NCBI GenBank assembly: GCA_015501075.1
Contig: JADNYJ010000061.1
Span: 124,001-188,000 of the forward strand
DNA from: Gymnopilus junonius
Lineage: Eukaryota > Basidiomycota > Agaricomycetes > Agaricales > Galerinaceae
Length of the DNA: 64,000 nt
Reading direction: 5' to 3'
Shown piece after piece: positions 1 through 10,890 of this stretch (within the stretch, counting starts at the first letter, position 1; each line of letters opens with the position of its first letter). Both the position numbers and the translations under genes were made by a program. The notes below the pieces were generated by a model. It was not told the DNA's origin. It was given only the letters and a program-made list of their open reading frames with translations, and made no database searches.

Positions 1-723
1 CATAGCTGTTATCCTCCTCCGTTTGCGTTCATGAAAAACCTCCGGCTCGATGTCGAATTCCAGATCCATCCGCTAACGATTTCTTAATTTCAATATATTG
101 AAGTAAACGAATAGCAGTTATACTTACGGGCATTGGCCACTTTTCCGACTCGATGTACACCTTTCGATAATGCTCATCGACCTCTTCTTTGGTCCGGGTG
201 CCGACGTGCTCTGCTATCTTCTTCCAGTTACCGATGCCGTGCGTTGAAATACCTGTCAATAGAAGGAGTTCCCTATGGTACAAACGTGTTGGTCCATGGT
301 ACATTGCAATTGCAAAGACGCTCACTCATCAGCTCCCCAGTCTTCAGTAAAAATGGGATAAGAGTTCATTTCCTAAGGATATCGCAATTAGCCAAATCTT
401 AGCTTAATGTCGAGCCTGAGATGGAACTTACTATTACACGATAGGCATGTCCTCTCTGATGCTTTGCGAACTCTTTGCCAGCACAGAAACACGCTGGGCA
501 CAGATCAACGCCTTCTCCGGTAACGCAAACCGGATCTGCACATTTGATGCGTATATTGTGCGTTAAGTCACACGCGCATGAATCGCACTGGTATTGCACA
601 CCAGGCTCATTCAAAGCTAAAAATCGCAAAATCTAAAAAACGGATATATATGGCCATGTCGATCATGCACGCACTTTGGATCTCATCGGGTAAATGTTGA
701 GGTTTCCGCTGCGTAACGGTCAT
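1..723 (-). CDS. ADA2: Transcriptional adapter 2 (SAGA subunit), 5' part
   Basis: Ada2 is the adaptor of the nuclear SAGA histone-acetyltransferase module and binds the Gcn5 acetyltransferase. Five exons can be read: 723-675, 616-432, 372-326, 272-128 and 72-1, the last continuing off the left edge. The start codon at 723 gives MTVTQRKP, the usual fungal Ada2 start. Splicing joins it to NEPGVQYQCDSC, the beginning of a ZZ zinc finger (about residues 20-75, Cys pairs visible). A SANT domain follows (ISTHGIGNWKKIAEHVG, about residues 90-140), then FDIEPEVFHE. All four introns are GT-AG and frame is kept throughout. The C-terminal SWIRM part lies outside the window. Identification is from motifs and is strong; splice positions are inferred. 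Confidence 0.93.
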
Positions 724-1939
724 TATTACAAACGCGAACTCTCGTGTTCGCGTTTACTGTCTCTTCTTGCGGACTAGGTCTACGCTGGGAGCTCAGGACT
801 AGGGCTGAGAAACGATTACAACCGGGTGTCGTCGCCGACGCCACCGACGACCGTCGAACTTGAAACCCGTGTTCAGCAACAGGGCTGGCTGAATGGTTGA
901 ACGCGCTGTTCACGAAGTACCCTTGAGTGCTGATTGTGTCACTTGCTTTGGCCTTGACGCTTGGAACAACGACGGCCACAACAACGACAATGATGAAGCA
1001 GTGTTTGTCTCTGTTTACTCCTATCGTAGGACTTACGCAGACTTGCATGCAACTGTAAAGACCATGTAGCCTTGCAGCCTTTGTAGGAGCGACAAAATTC
1101 TGGTCCAAAGGAACGCGTAAACGCTTCATACGTCTTTTAATTTTTTTGTCGAATTTTTCAAGGAAATTTTCCGAGTCTATGATTAGGAAGAGAAGGCACC
1201 GGTAAAATCAGCCGCCTTCCAAGTCCAGTACTACTACCGAATGGAGTGGGTACTATGTTACGAAGTGCTTCTTGGAAATCTTGGCAAAAAAGACTGTTCA
1301 CCAGAGCTTGGTTTAAAACTCTAGATAACGTCTCAATTGAATTACTTGCTGTATATATTTCCCATTACATGCTTGATAGGAATGAGGCTACACCTAACTC
1401 GTTGAATAACTGCCCTTAAACTGCAGCAATCAAAGCATTCCTCGAATGCGACATCCATATATGTGGATCTGTTACATAGAGCCAGCAGCAGGTACCGGGT
1501 GTTGAATGTTAGGCCAAAATCAGTACACTCTAGTCTGTCTGTCCGGGCTCCACACTTAGTGACCTACGACCGCCTTACTTGTACCAATATGACGGGATAG
1601 TCTCAAAGCCGTATAGTAGGTCGCGTAAAGATTGTTGGAAAATCCTTTATTCAAGGGTTCTTGTCTTCATGATTTTTTGTGGTCCGAGGCATCACCCCTT
1701 CCTTTCAGGAGCTGGGTTGTGGAAAGTGCCTATTAGTACTATGTCACCTGCACAGGATGCCGAAAGCTGCTCCTATGACGCCCATCCAGAAAACAACGGA
1801 TTGTACTCCACCGCAGTGGCCCTTCAATACATTCTCCACTCTGATTTTCAGCATTCCTGAAGTCCGATGTCAATGACGCAATGCTCGAGTCCAATTATAA
1901 AACTATAGCGAACCAACAGGTTCGTTCCCTTATACCATC
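724..1939. other. Intergenic region without a supported gene
   Basis: About 1.2 kb lie between the ADA2 start codon and the start codon of the small coiled-coil gene on the other strand. A 148-codon frame on the minus strand (683-1129) overlaps ADA2 exon 1 in another frame and contains no domain I recognise. The stretch probably holds both promoters and 5' leaders. I see no RNA gene or repeat in it. Confidence 0.5.
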
Positions 1940-2451
1940 ATGCCTCTGTTCAATACGAGGGATGACAACGACAACCGATACTCGTCAAGTTCACCTCAGA
2001 GGAAGGAGATTATCTTCTCGTCTAACCGCCATTCTCCACCCCCCCAGTCAACCAATGATTCCCATTCCGGATTCTTCTCTCGGCGTCGTTCGACCTCAGG
2101 CTCTGACGTCTCTGATCATGGGGGCCGACGCAGTCATGGTTTCTTAGGTTCCGGTCGAAACTGCCTTGATAACGATCCCTCAATCCGCTCAGCACGGCAG
2201 AAAGTGACTGACGCTGAAAATGCTGAAAGAGAAGCCGACCGTGGTCTTAATGAAGCCAGACAGCGTGTCAAATTGGCTCAAGAGCACGTCAAGATGTTGG
2301 AACGCGAAGCTCTGGAAGAGTAAGCATAATTTCGTAACATTGCTTCCACTGGTACTCGCCTTTCAATAGCGCAAAGCGTGCTAAAACGAAGCAAGCAGAA
2401 GCAAAGATCGTCAGCAAGAGCGCTAAAGGCCTCGGTCGACATGGCCCCTGA
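1940..2451 (+). CDS. Small conserved-looking coiled-coil protein, unknown function
   Basis: Two exons, 1940-2319 and 2370-2451, are joined by a 50-nt GT-AG intron (donor GTAAGC, acceptor AATAG) and give 153 residues. The N-terminal half (about 1-75) is Ser/Arg/Asp-rich and looks disordered. The second half is a charged heptad-like helix (SARQKVTDAENAEREAD and following) with a Lys/Ala-rich end (AKTKQAEAKIVSKSAKGLGR). The intron was placed because it extends the helix into a basic tail in the same style. I do not recognise a named family and assign no function. Exon structure and composition make it a likely real gene. Confidence 0.7.
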
Positions 2452-2646
2452 TCCATTCCTTTCTGGCATGATTTACTTTACCTCATCTATTCTCCTTGGA
2501 TTGGCCTCCTTCACCACTTGTATCATACTGCTCTTTAGATGCACAACACCTTCCTAATTGACGCTCCGGATAAACAGATAATACAATGGTTGTTCTGTGG
2601 AAATTTCATAAAACATTTTTCGATTGCAACGAAACTGAGAAACAGA

Positions 2647-4264
2647 CTAGAAATAAGAACCTGCTCCTGCATAACTTCCAGATGCATCTGCAGAATTCGC
2701 AGCATCGTGATCCTGACCATCTTCAGAATTGCTAGATAGCTGAAGTTGCTCTGCTTGACGCCTCACATACTCAGCGGACCCCGGACCAAAGGCAGGCGCA
2801 GGGGGTGTATATGGTTTCGCTGGTATTGCAATTCTTCCACCCGGTATTCGGGATTGAAGCTCTCGCTGTGTAGGAACTGGTTGGAAGTGGAGCTACACGA
2901 TCCCATGAGTCGTAAATCACTGCGATCAATCTGGAAAAATACCGTATCGTTCATCTTCTTGTAGTATTTGAGGAAGAGATTCACAGTTGCTAGTTCAGTG
3001 TTGACACTCTCCTTCCATCGATCTTCTTTTTCTTTATCGCTGTTCCCTAGAGATAACAGTTTCCCCCCATCCTTGACCTCTTCCAATTCCTTCTTAGCCC
3101 ATTGCAGAAAGGCGACAGATTCCCCGCCTTTATCTGTCCCTCCTTTTTCGCCAGCTTCAACACCTAGCCATTTATGTGACAAGGCAGTATGAAGCGCAGC
3201 TTGATTGTTCAGATATCGCCGAAGGTCTGCAGAGACATCTTTGTTCGCTTCCCTAGAAGATGAAGCTTTGCTAGATCCAGGAGTCTTGGCGAGAAGACGA
3301 GCAGATGAGTATAAAGAGGCGCACTCGATGTGCAATTTCGCAAGAAGGGCAGGAGGAGGATGTGATTTTGGCAAAGGCGGACCCGGTGCGATATTGCTAT
3401 CATATGCAGATTTCGATAGGAGCCTCCTAATCGCGAGTGTCTGCGCGTCAGCCAGCGACATTCTGAATGCATGGAATTAGAACGGCATTAAACGCGCGGG
3501 TTGTTTCCCAACGTACTTGGCCAAAGCAGAATTTATTTCCCTAGTCACATCTGGAGGCTTAGCAAACCCAGGTGGGCTGCCTCGAGCAGTTTCCCACTCC
3601 GGCAGGACGGTATCGCTGACATAGGTGAATATACCACTCGCTCGACACAGGAAATCAACAGCGACATTGAGCTTCTCGTCCTTTGATTTGCGATTTGTAT
3701 CTGATATCGCTCTATCATGCTCGTATATCCCGACAGATGTGACGATCGAGTATGCCAAGTTGGAGAGTGCAAATGCATAAGTCAGTAGAGAGAAAGAATA
3801 ATCTGCATACAGCCCTGGAACATCGAGCCTCGGAGAGTTGTGAAAAATATTAGCAGAGAGTGTTGTTCGCCAACTGAACACTAGCAATCTATTGAATCAG
3901 CTTGCAGACCAGTAGAAGGAAGGTACTAAACATACTAGGTTCTGCCTTGAGACCAATCTCATCGTGAGCAACACATCCCATAAGACCTCGCAGGTGTGGA
4001 ATGTATTCCTCAACGAGCTAGTGACCCTCTTGCTCAGAGCTTTATACATGCAGAACTCAAGGGAAGCAGACACACCTTGACTAGGCTCAAGAAATCCTTC
4101 TCGTCATGGTCAGTACGCTTATTCTCTTTCAAGACGCCGCGCAAGTTAGCGCGCGCTTGGGTTGCTTCAGGAATCTGATGTGTGTATGCTTTATCGCTGC
4201 TGTGGTCGACACAAAAGTCGGAAAAAGATATAGCACCGGTAGTCGGTAGTTGGTATAAATACAT
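2647..4264 (-). CDS. palC: pH-response regulator PalC (BRO1-domain protein)
   Basis: PalC is a BRO1-domain protein of the fungal ambient-pH (Pal/Rim) pathway and links the plasma-membrane sensor complex to ESCRT-III. Five exons, 4264-4076, 4017-3936, 3880-3517, 3462-2943 and 2892-2647, give 466 residues, normal for PalC. Visible blocks include MYLYQLPTTGAISF at the start, ATQARANLRGVLKE, FSWRTTLSANIFH, a BRO1 core (YEHDRAISDTNRKSKDEKLN, LCRASGIF) and the C-terminal RIPGGRIAIPAKPYTPPAP. The acceptor of exon 3 (GCTAG) was chosen because the nearer one leads to a stop. It is divergent from PIG-U, with a tRNA-Val on its own strand 63 bp upstream of the start codon. Confidence 0.93.
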
Positions 4265-4320
4265 GGCCGGGTTCAAGCTATGCAAAAGGGTGGGAGGCAC
4301 ATTTAAAATGGAAAAGATTC

Positions 4321-4326
4321 AAAAAA
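4321..4326 (-). terminator. Pol III terminator of tRNA-Val
   Basis: Six T residues on the minus strand begin one nucleotide after the 3' end of the tRNA, the expected RNA polymerase III stop signal. Confidence 0.8.
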
Positions 4327-4327
4327 T

Positions 4328-4400
4328 GAGTCGGCCCAGGTTCGAACTGAGGACCTTCTGTGTGTTAGACAGATGCGATAACCAACTACGCCACCGACCC
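4328..4400 (-). tRNA. tRNA-Val (anticodon AAC)
   Basis: The 73-nt sequence folds as a cloverleaf. The acceptor stem GGGTCGG pairs with CCGACTC with one G-T pair. A GCG/CGC D stem follows, then anticodon stem TCTGT/ACAGA with the loop CTAACAC (anticodon AAC, valine) and T arm CTCAG-TTCGAAC-CTGGG. There is no intron and CCA is not encoded. It lies in the 220-bp gap between the divergent start codons of palC and PIG-U. Confidence 0.95.
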
Positions 4401-4484
4401 TATAAGTGGCGGTAGATATCAGTAGGTAATATCAATATACAGGCCTTACACCCCTTTGCCACAACTCGTCATCATAGAGTATGT

Positions 4485-6159
4485 ATGGCCTCTTCTTCAA
4501 AATCACCACCTGCAACATCCCATTACCAGAGCTTCTTTGTTGCCATCGCTGCTGCGCGACTTTGGTTATCTTTACAAAATCTTTCTGACATCTTAAAACA
4601 TGAACAAGTGATTTCCTCTCCGTTGACTTCCTTCGAGCACTGTACGTGTCTTCGTCACGTAGCGTCAAGTACATGCTAAGCAAAGGCCCCTAACAGTACA
4701 AGAAGGAATATATCTTTTCAAACATGGAATAGACCCTTACTCAGGAGGCTCTTTTCGACACGTGCGCTGGACTTTCTGGACTTATGACATAGTGCTTGAC
4801 TGACTGAATTTCCAGTCGCCCCTGCTGTTGTCATTTTTCGCAACGCTGCTTCCGAGTTCAAGAAAGCTCGCATCAGTCCTATGGACCTTTAATGACCTTG
4901 TAGCTGCCTGGATATTAGTTCAAATTTGGAGGGCCCGTCAGAATATTAGGCAGAGCCCTCGAGACAGTCTAGTAGCTGCATGGTATGTCCTATATCTATC
5001 ACGGAACAAAGAAGCTCATCTTTGGTCAGCTACCTGTTGAATCCCTACATTTTCCTCCCGTCCTTGGCACTGTCGACTTCATCCTTTGAAAATACCCTGT
5101 TACTTCTTACCATATTGTTTGCCTGCAAAGGTTCCATTCTTTCCACAGTAGTGTGCACTCTGTGCTCAATTCTTTTCTTCACACAGGTCGAACATCGGCG
5201 ACCCTGTTCGCTCTGTCCTTTTTAACGCATTTATCATTGTCATCTGTTGTGGTTCTTTTACCAATTCTACTTCTTGTCGCCACCGACCCATTTTCGCACC
5301 TTGCCTCGCCGCAACCAATATCAAACAGTCTTCCAAAAGTCCTTGACTTTTTTCGGGAATTTTTGCTCTATTTAGGGGTCCTAGTGTTGGTCTCGACCTT
5401 GGTAACTGGAGGTTGGGAATGGATACCTCAAACGTGGGGTGCGACGTAAGCCACCAACATCTTGTCTTCCCCCCGTACAGTTCAAACAAGATCTGTCATA
5501 ACAGCATCACGCTCCCTGACTTGACGCCGAATACCGGGCTCTGGTGGTATTTCTTCACCGAGATGTTTGACCATTTCCGACCTTTTTTCTTGATGGTCTT
5601 CACAGTGCGTCTTCACTTTATGAAAGTTCGACAAGCAGTACTGACGTTTTAAAAGCTTCATCTCGTGATCTACGTTGTCCCAGTCTGCTTGAAATTCCAG
5701 TATGTCTTTCTTTCAGTTCCCCGAATGGCGATTCCTGACGACCACTTTTCAGGCATGATCCCCTCTACGCGACTTTCATACTGATCGGGATCCTGGGGAC
5801 CTTCAAAGCCTATGCGACACTTTCCGATCCTGGCCTCTTCTTGAGCATGTTCGCCCTCTTTCCTGAAATTTATCCCTGTGAGTCGATATAAAATTAGATG
5901 ACCCACCTCGTGTCTGAATCGTTAGCCAGATTTAAAGCATCCTATAGTCACAACGCTCCTTCACCTGCATGCGTCACTCCTTATGCCTCTATTCAACCAC
6001 CTATGGTTGAACCAAGGGACAGGCAATGCCAACTTTTTCTATGCCTCGACGCTGGTCTTTGCTTGTGCCCAAGGGGCCGCTTTAGTAGACTGCATCTGGG
6101 CTGGACTTAGGATAGCTATAGGACCGCTTGTAGAAGAGTATGTAATAGTGCAGGAGTAG
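4485..6159 (+). CDS. PIGU: GPI transamidase subunit PIG-U / Gab1
   Basis: PIG-U is a multi-pass ER membrane subunit of the complex that attaches GPI anchors to proteins. Nine exons (4485-4641, 4697-4761, 4816-4982, 5030-5130, 5187-5445, 5505-5604, 5656-5699, 5753-5877, 5930-6159) give 415 residues, the usual length. Family blocks appear in order: EQVISSPLTSFEHLQEGI, FKHGIDPYSGGSFRH, TLPDLTPNTGLWWYFFTEMF, HDPLYATFILIGILGTFKAY, YLKHPIVTTLLHLHA, GTGNANFFYASTLVF and DCIWAGLRIAIG. Several hydrophobic segments of 18-22 residues are visible. At exons 6, 8 and 9 the nearer AG is skipped because only the downstream AG restores the family motif. Confidence 0.93.
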
Positions 6160-6254
6160 GACGATTAACTACATGTAGTATATTCTATCTGAACATGCGG
6201 AATAATACGCGATAGCAGATACCATATGAGTCAAGGCGTGTCAGTTACAAGCCG

Positions 6255-8582
6255 TTACGGTGCAGGGGAAGACTGCAGCAGGCTTTCCACTATTCGAGGA
6301 TCAACAGGGATTCTTGCATTCTGGAGGTACTCGTCATTCCTATATTCGAATGAATTAATATAATAGCCAGGGTATAGTATCGCAGAATGCGCAGGCATAC
6401 CAGAACTGTAAATAGCGTGAACACAAAAGCAGATAATTTAGATAATGTACGTACCTTGGAGTAATGGCGTGTTCCAGAATCACATCTACGATATGAAATC
6501 AGTTCTCTGATAAGGGATTGAACGAGTTATCTCACAGAATTGTAACTACTGTTTTCCCTTCTGTCCAGCCTTTTTGTTTGATGAGTTTCACGCACGCCAC
6601 AAGGTTGCACGCGCTGCTTGAACCGATAAAGAGTCCATCGTGCCTAACCAAATAGCGCGCCATAGACACAGCTTCGGCATCCGTTATCCTTCGCAAAGAT
6701 CATTTGACTTGTGAGGATCAGGGCAGATGCGAGGCTTACCGGAATGCGTCAGCAAGTATGGGAAGAGCAAGTTCAATGTTGCGTGTCAATCTGTTGATAC
6801 CTCTGAGAAAATGTCAGATAGAAAGTAGTGCGCAAAAATTTAGGCATCTTACATCCCCTCTACAACAGTGTCCACTTGGTGTCGTCTTTTCGTTCCTTCA
6901 CTTTCCTTACGATCATACATCACACCATATTTGACCTAAATGGTATATGTCAACAACGGATGCGAAGACAGAAAGACTAATAGTACTTTATTGTACAACC
7001 CACTGCCTTCTGGGTCCGCAAGGGCGACTACGACATCTTCGTTCATCGATTTAAGGTATTGTCCTGTGCCTGCTACGGTGCCCCCTGTACCTGTATGTGC
7101 TGTCAGCCAAACAAATATACTTCTACTACACGTGCACCGGATTTACCTGCGCCACTGACAAAGGCATCGACGTGACCGTTCGTCTGTCGCCAAATCTCAG
7201 GACCTGTACCATTGTAATGAGCCTTAAAATTGCTTGAGTTCTGCGTAAATTACATGAGACAACTAAAGGGTAAAAAAATGAATGAAGACTACCTCGAATT
7301 GGTCAGCGAAGAACCCTCTTGGTTGCGTTGGATCGATGTTACTTTCCATCCATTCCTCGCTTTCGACCTTAATATGATGCGGAACTTCCGTCACCAATAC
7401 CGAGTTGGAAGGTGAGTGAAAAGTAAACGGATGCATAAGTTTGGCGTCTGGACTACTAGCGTCTATTCTGTCAAGCCGCCCAAACTTGCTGGCTCGATCT
7501 CTCGCTAGATTCTATATCTATAGTCAATTCTGATTCATTACACACTAAACCCGATAGATCACTCACAACATACTATGAGTGCATTGCTTAAAGTTAGTTG
7601 TTTGAACAAGAATTCATTATAAGTCACGAACCTGCTTTTTGTCGACGATACTAGCCGGTCGTACTCTTTCCACGTCAGCTCCAAGTGCACGTAGAGCTTT
7701 GACCTTCTCTTCGGCAACATCATCTGGCATAATGATAGCTATAAAATGGTGTTAACAATGCCCATGCCATGATCATTGAAATACATGAAATACACACTAG
7801 TGTCATAACCTCTGAGTGAAAGTTATAATAATGAGACTTCCTTCAAAAGGGCTGGGATCGCACCTGGCACGCGCAATAGTGGCAATTGATATCCCAGTTG
7901 ATCCAACCGTCCCTTCGAATATGCGGGAGCCTGTGTAAGGGTGTATAAGGCCTTGTCGCTCGGCATCATCGATTACTGAAGAAGAATCTTAGACATTTTC
8001 CAACGGTTGTAGAATTTAAGCACGTACTCTGCAATGCGACGCGATCCTTAACGCTTCCTCCTATATTTAAAAACTGGATAGATCCAACAAAATATAAATG
8101 TATGCTCGTATTTCGCTTGCGAGCTTACCTCGGCCTTGCCAAGGATTTCGACACCAAGAGCATCGCTCAGGGAGTTGATCCTGACCAAGGGCGTATTCCC
8201 TTCGGAAAGATTAGGTAAGGTCTCACTGAATTGGACAGCAAAAATAGGCACCAATCAATCCAACTACTCCTTTGACTATCTCGTCGGAACGCAGTTCAAT
8301 TGGACGGGGAGCAAAGTTGGCTACTTGGCGTTCCCTCTTGCGCTGCTGAAAGTAGGCTGCGAGAGACGTGATAGTAGCAGAAAGCGAGAAACCAAGTAAT
8401 ATTCCGATGAGAACATGTCTGCCGAATGTTCTGGACGGCCAACGCAACCAGGACGGTAAAAGTTGCAGAAAAGTATCTCTCCAAGGCATGACGGCTACAA
8501 GGCGCGTGCCCGGTTCCGAGATCAAAGCCAAGCCCGTCGGACCGGAGACCCCGCCTGCTCCATGAATCCGAGTAGAAAACAT
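6255..8582 (-). CDS. MCY1: Membrane-anchored cysteine synthase-like PLP enzyme (Ygr012w/Mcy1 type)
   Basis: A fold-type II PLP enzyme of the O-acetylserine sulfhydrylase family with an N-terminal membrane segment (about residues 47-70), as in yeast Ygr012w on the mitochondrial outer membrane. Fifteen exons keep one frame of 505 residues: 8582-8252, 8199-8129, 8073-8028, 7975-7864, 7811-7798, 7738-7632, 7511-7293, 7240-7147, 7090-6987, 6935-6853, 6802-6740, 6688-6536, 6485-6455, 6405-6401 and 6339-6255. Motifs include IGNTPLVRINSLSDALG, the PLP-lysine block GGSVKDRVALQ, EGTVGSTGISIATIARAR, SGAGTGGTVAGTGQYL and the C-terminal CDSGTRHYSKFWNDEYL. The residue before GGSVKDR is Ile where Pro is usual. 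Exons of 14 and 5 nt are unusually small. The start codon lies directly beside a transposon insertion. Confidence 0.9.
6401..6405 (-). other. 5-nt micro-exon of the cysteine synthase gene
   Basis: The five bases TTCTG lie between an acceptor TTTACAG and a donor GTATGC. Including them joins SGTRHYSK to FWNDEYL, the conserved motif, in frame. Skipping them puts TGA two codons after the junction. Confidence 0.8.
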
Positions 8583-8588
8583 CGCGTG
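8581..8588 (+). repeat. Target-site duplication, left copy
   Basis: ATCGCGTG occurs here and again at 9391-9398, flanking the 802-bp element. Its first two bases are part of the cysteine synthase start codon (ATG on the minus strand, 8582-8580). Confidence 0.8.
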
Positions 8589-9390
8589 GGCTCACTTTCT
8601 ATAGGTGTGGGCCAAATACGATATAACTGAGTTTGAAAATATAATCATGTACAAACAAAGTAACTCGGCCAAATAATGCGGCTACTTCGACAATGGACAT
8701 GTTCTGGGGCGCGAAAGTCCGGAACCAGAGCATAAATCAGTGAGATGAGCCTGATTCCCGAACATGGGGTAATTTTAGAATATTTGACCTTTTCCTTAGC
8801 TCGGGAGGCCACTCAATGAACACCACTGTACAAGGAAACTCATTAGGTCAGCGCAGTCAGGTGATGAACTGGCCCTTTTGCATACATTCTTTCGAAGATT
8901 GGAAGGCATCTGGAGAGCTTGAAAAATAAGATAAAATTTTTAATCTGGGCAACATTTAAAGAGGATGGGGAGGGCGCGCGAAGCGCGCTAGAAAAATAAA
9001 TAATCCTGGTCATTTGAGGTAGATAAATAAAAAATCCACCCTGTTCTCCTCCCCACCCTGGAGTATTTGAAAGGCATCTATGCAATTCACAGTTCTTGGT
9101 GCATATGCATATTGAGAGGGCCGCGCGAAGCGCGGTAGGAAAAAATAATGTGCTACTCAGACCTACCCAAATCAAGGACCAGATCAATTTCATACCCAAA
9201 TGCGCAAAAGCGCGCCTCGAAAAAATGGACTGCTTTCGGCCCCTGCAGATTTCATCAAATCACGGCATGCTAGATGACCTTCACCTATATAGACACCGCG
9301 TGATTTATTTATTTCTTCCCTCCCTTCTTCGATTTAATTTATTTAATTTTATTTAATATTAGGCAGGCCCACACCTATAGAAAGTGAGCC
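8589..9390. mobile_element. Non-autonomous DNA transposon, 802 bp
   Basis: Perfect 25-bp terminal inverted repeats (8589-8613 and 9366-9390, starting GGCTCACTTTCTATAGG) bound an AT-rich segment flanked by the direct repeat ATCGCGTG. An 8-bp duplication is typical of hAT-like elements, but boundary ambiguity also allows 9-10 bp, which would fit Mutator-like elements. No transposase frame is present. Internally there are two short GC-rich palindromes (GCGCGAAGCGCGC near 8970 and CCGCGCGAAGCGCGG near 9121). It inserted 7 bp upstream of the cysteine synthase start codon and probably separates that gene from its original promoter. The superfamily is uncertain. Confidence 0.75.
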
Positions 9391-9640
9391 ATCGCGTGGA
9401 CTGAGGGCCTGTCCGGACACAGAATGCCGTTTTCTCGGTCGCATTCTCGGCCCATATATGGTAGATCAAATTATGATGGAGATGTATCACATGTTTTATA
9501 GAGTCCCGTGAAAGTGTTACGATCTGTGACAGTGCGTGAGCACGCGACGCGTTTGTTGAGTGCAATTGTTGATCTATTCTTTCATTCCTCCTCTCATCCA
9601 CTCCTTTTCACCAACACGTCGAGGACCAGTAGTCGCAACC

Positions 9641-10744
9641 ATGACCCAGCCACCTGAAGCAGGCAAATGCCAATGGACCCTGGCAGACGAGAAAGCCTTC
9701 ATTGACTTTCTCATTCAACATGCCTCTGCTGCCGGTGATGGTGCTAACTTCAAGATGGTCACCTTTACGGCCGCCGCTGCCGTGGTTAATGAGAAGCGAT
9801 CCGCTGGTGCCCCGAAGACAGGGAAGGCCTGTCAGAATAAATGGAGCGTTGTACGTATTCCATTGGCTTCGAAAATCTCACAGTTTGACACTGTTTTCTC
9901 ACAGCTGCGAATGACCTTTCGTGCCATTCAGGCTATCAAGGCCAAGTCTGGCTGGACATGGACCAATGACAAAGGCGCTAACATTACTCCAGATATGGAG
10001 CCCGAGTGGCTCAACTTTCTGAAGGCTCATCCACGTGCAAGACCCTTCAAGAGCAAGGGATGGGTTCATCTCGAAAAGATGACACAGGTGATGCCTGCCA
10101 CTGTCAAAGGGGCCCACGTTTTCTGTCCTTCTCAAGGCACCACAGGTCTCCATTCCCCTGAAGACCCATTCAATTCTACACCTATTGACAACTTGCAGGA
10201 GGCTGATGCTCCTGTTGAAGATATGGAGGATGAGGACGAGGAGGAAGCTACTCAAGAAGCTGAAGAAGTGTCTCAGCCCTCGGTAAGTCTCTTCTCACAT
10301 TTCTTACTCAAGGCTGATCTTTTCTGCTGGCAGAATACTCCATCAACGCCTCCTCGTGCTTCGAGTAACTCTCGAAAACGTGAGCGTGCTAGTTCGGAGA
10401 CACCTGCTCCTTTGTCCAAACGGACAAAGCTTACTGCTGCCACTGCCATCAATGGGCTCACCCACTCCATTAATCGCTTTGGGGAGAACATCTGCGTAGC
10501 CATAGGTGGTGGTTCTGAGCATTCATCACCGAGTCGACGTAAGGCGGCCATCAGGAAAGTGCAAACTGAGGACTGGCTTTCGTGGGGTGACCAGCTTGTC
10601 ATGCTTGGGGTTTTCGAGAACAACACTAAGGCTGCTGATGCCTACCTTTCTATTGACCCCAAAAACTCCCCGTTCCGTCATATGTGGGTCAAAAACAGAT
10701 TGGAAGAGGTGAAAGAGGTGAAAGAGGCAAAGAAACTTTTCTAA
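9641..10744 (+). CDS. Myb/SANT-like DNA-binding protein of the Harbinger element
   Basis: Three exons, 9641-9850, 9905-10282 and 10334-10744, give 332 residues. Both introns (54 and 51 nt) are multiples of three and lack stops, so unspliced reading is also open. The N-terminal 100 residues (CQWTLADEKAFIDFL, KACQNKWSV, then a Trp-containing third helix) look like a trihelix/Myb-like domain. An acidic stretch (EDMEDEDEEEATQEAEE) and a basic stretch (SRKRERASS) follow. In Harbinger systems a Myb-like partner binds the element ends and helps bring the transposase to the nucleus; that role is inferred here from the family and the shared terminal repeats. Confidence 0.85.
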   Translation: MTQPPEAGKCQWTLADEKAFIDFLIQHASAAGDGANFKMVTFTAAAAVVNEKRSAGAPKTGKACQNKWSVVRIPLASKISQFDTVFSQLRMTFRAIQAIKAKSGWTWTNDKGANITPDMEPEWLNFLKAHPRARPFKSKGWVHLEKMTQVMPATVKGAHVFCPSQGTTGLHSPEDPFNSTPIDNLQEADAPVEDMEDEDEEEATQEAEEVSQPSVSLFSHFLLKADLFCWQNTPSTPPRASSNSRKRERASSETPAPLSKRTKLTAATAINGLTHSINRFGENICVAIGGGSEHSSPSRRKAAIRKVQTEDWLSWGDQLVMLGVFENNTKAADAYLSIDPKNSPFRHMWVKNRLEEVKEVKEAKKLF

Positions 10745-10890
10745 CCACCTTCATTTTAAATTTTACTGATATCCCTTAATAATCATACCTCTCCTTAAAG
10801 TTTTCCATCACCATTATAATCAAGACATTCATTTGGTAAATACCTATTGATCCTTTATAATCATTGCTACAATATTGTGATAAATATACC

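Noticed and set aside
683..1129. 148-codon minus-strand frame upstream of ADA2
   Set aside because: It overlaps ADA2 exon 1 in another frame, has no recognisable domain and has low-complexity Val/Ser composition; more likely 5' leader or chance.
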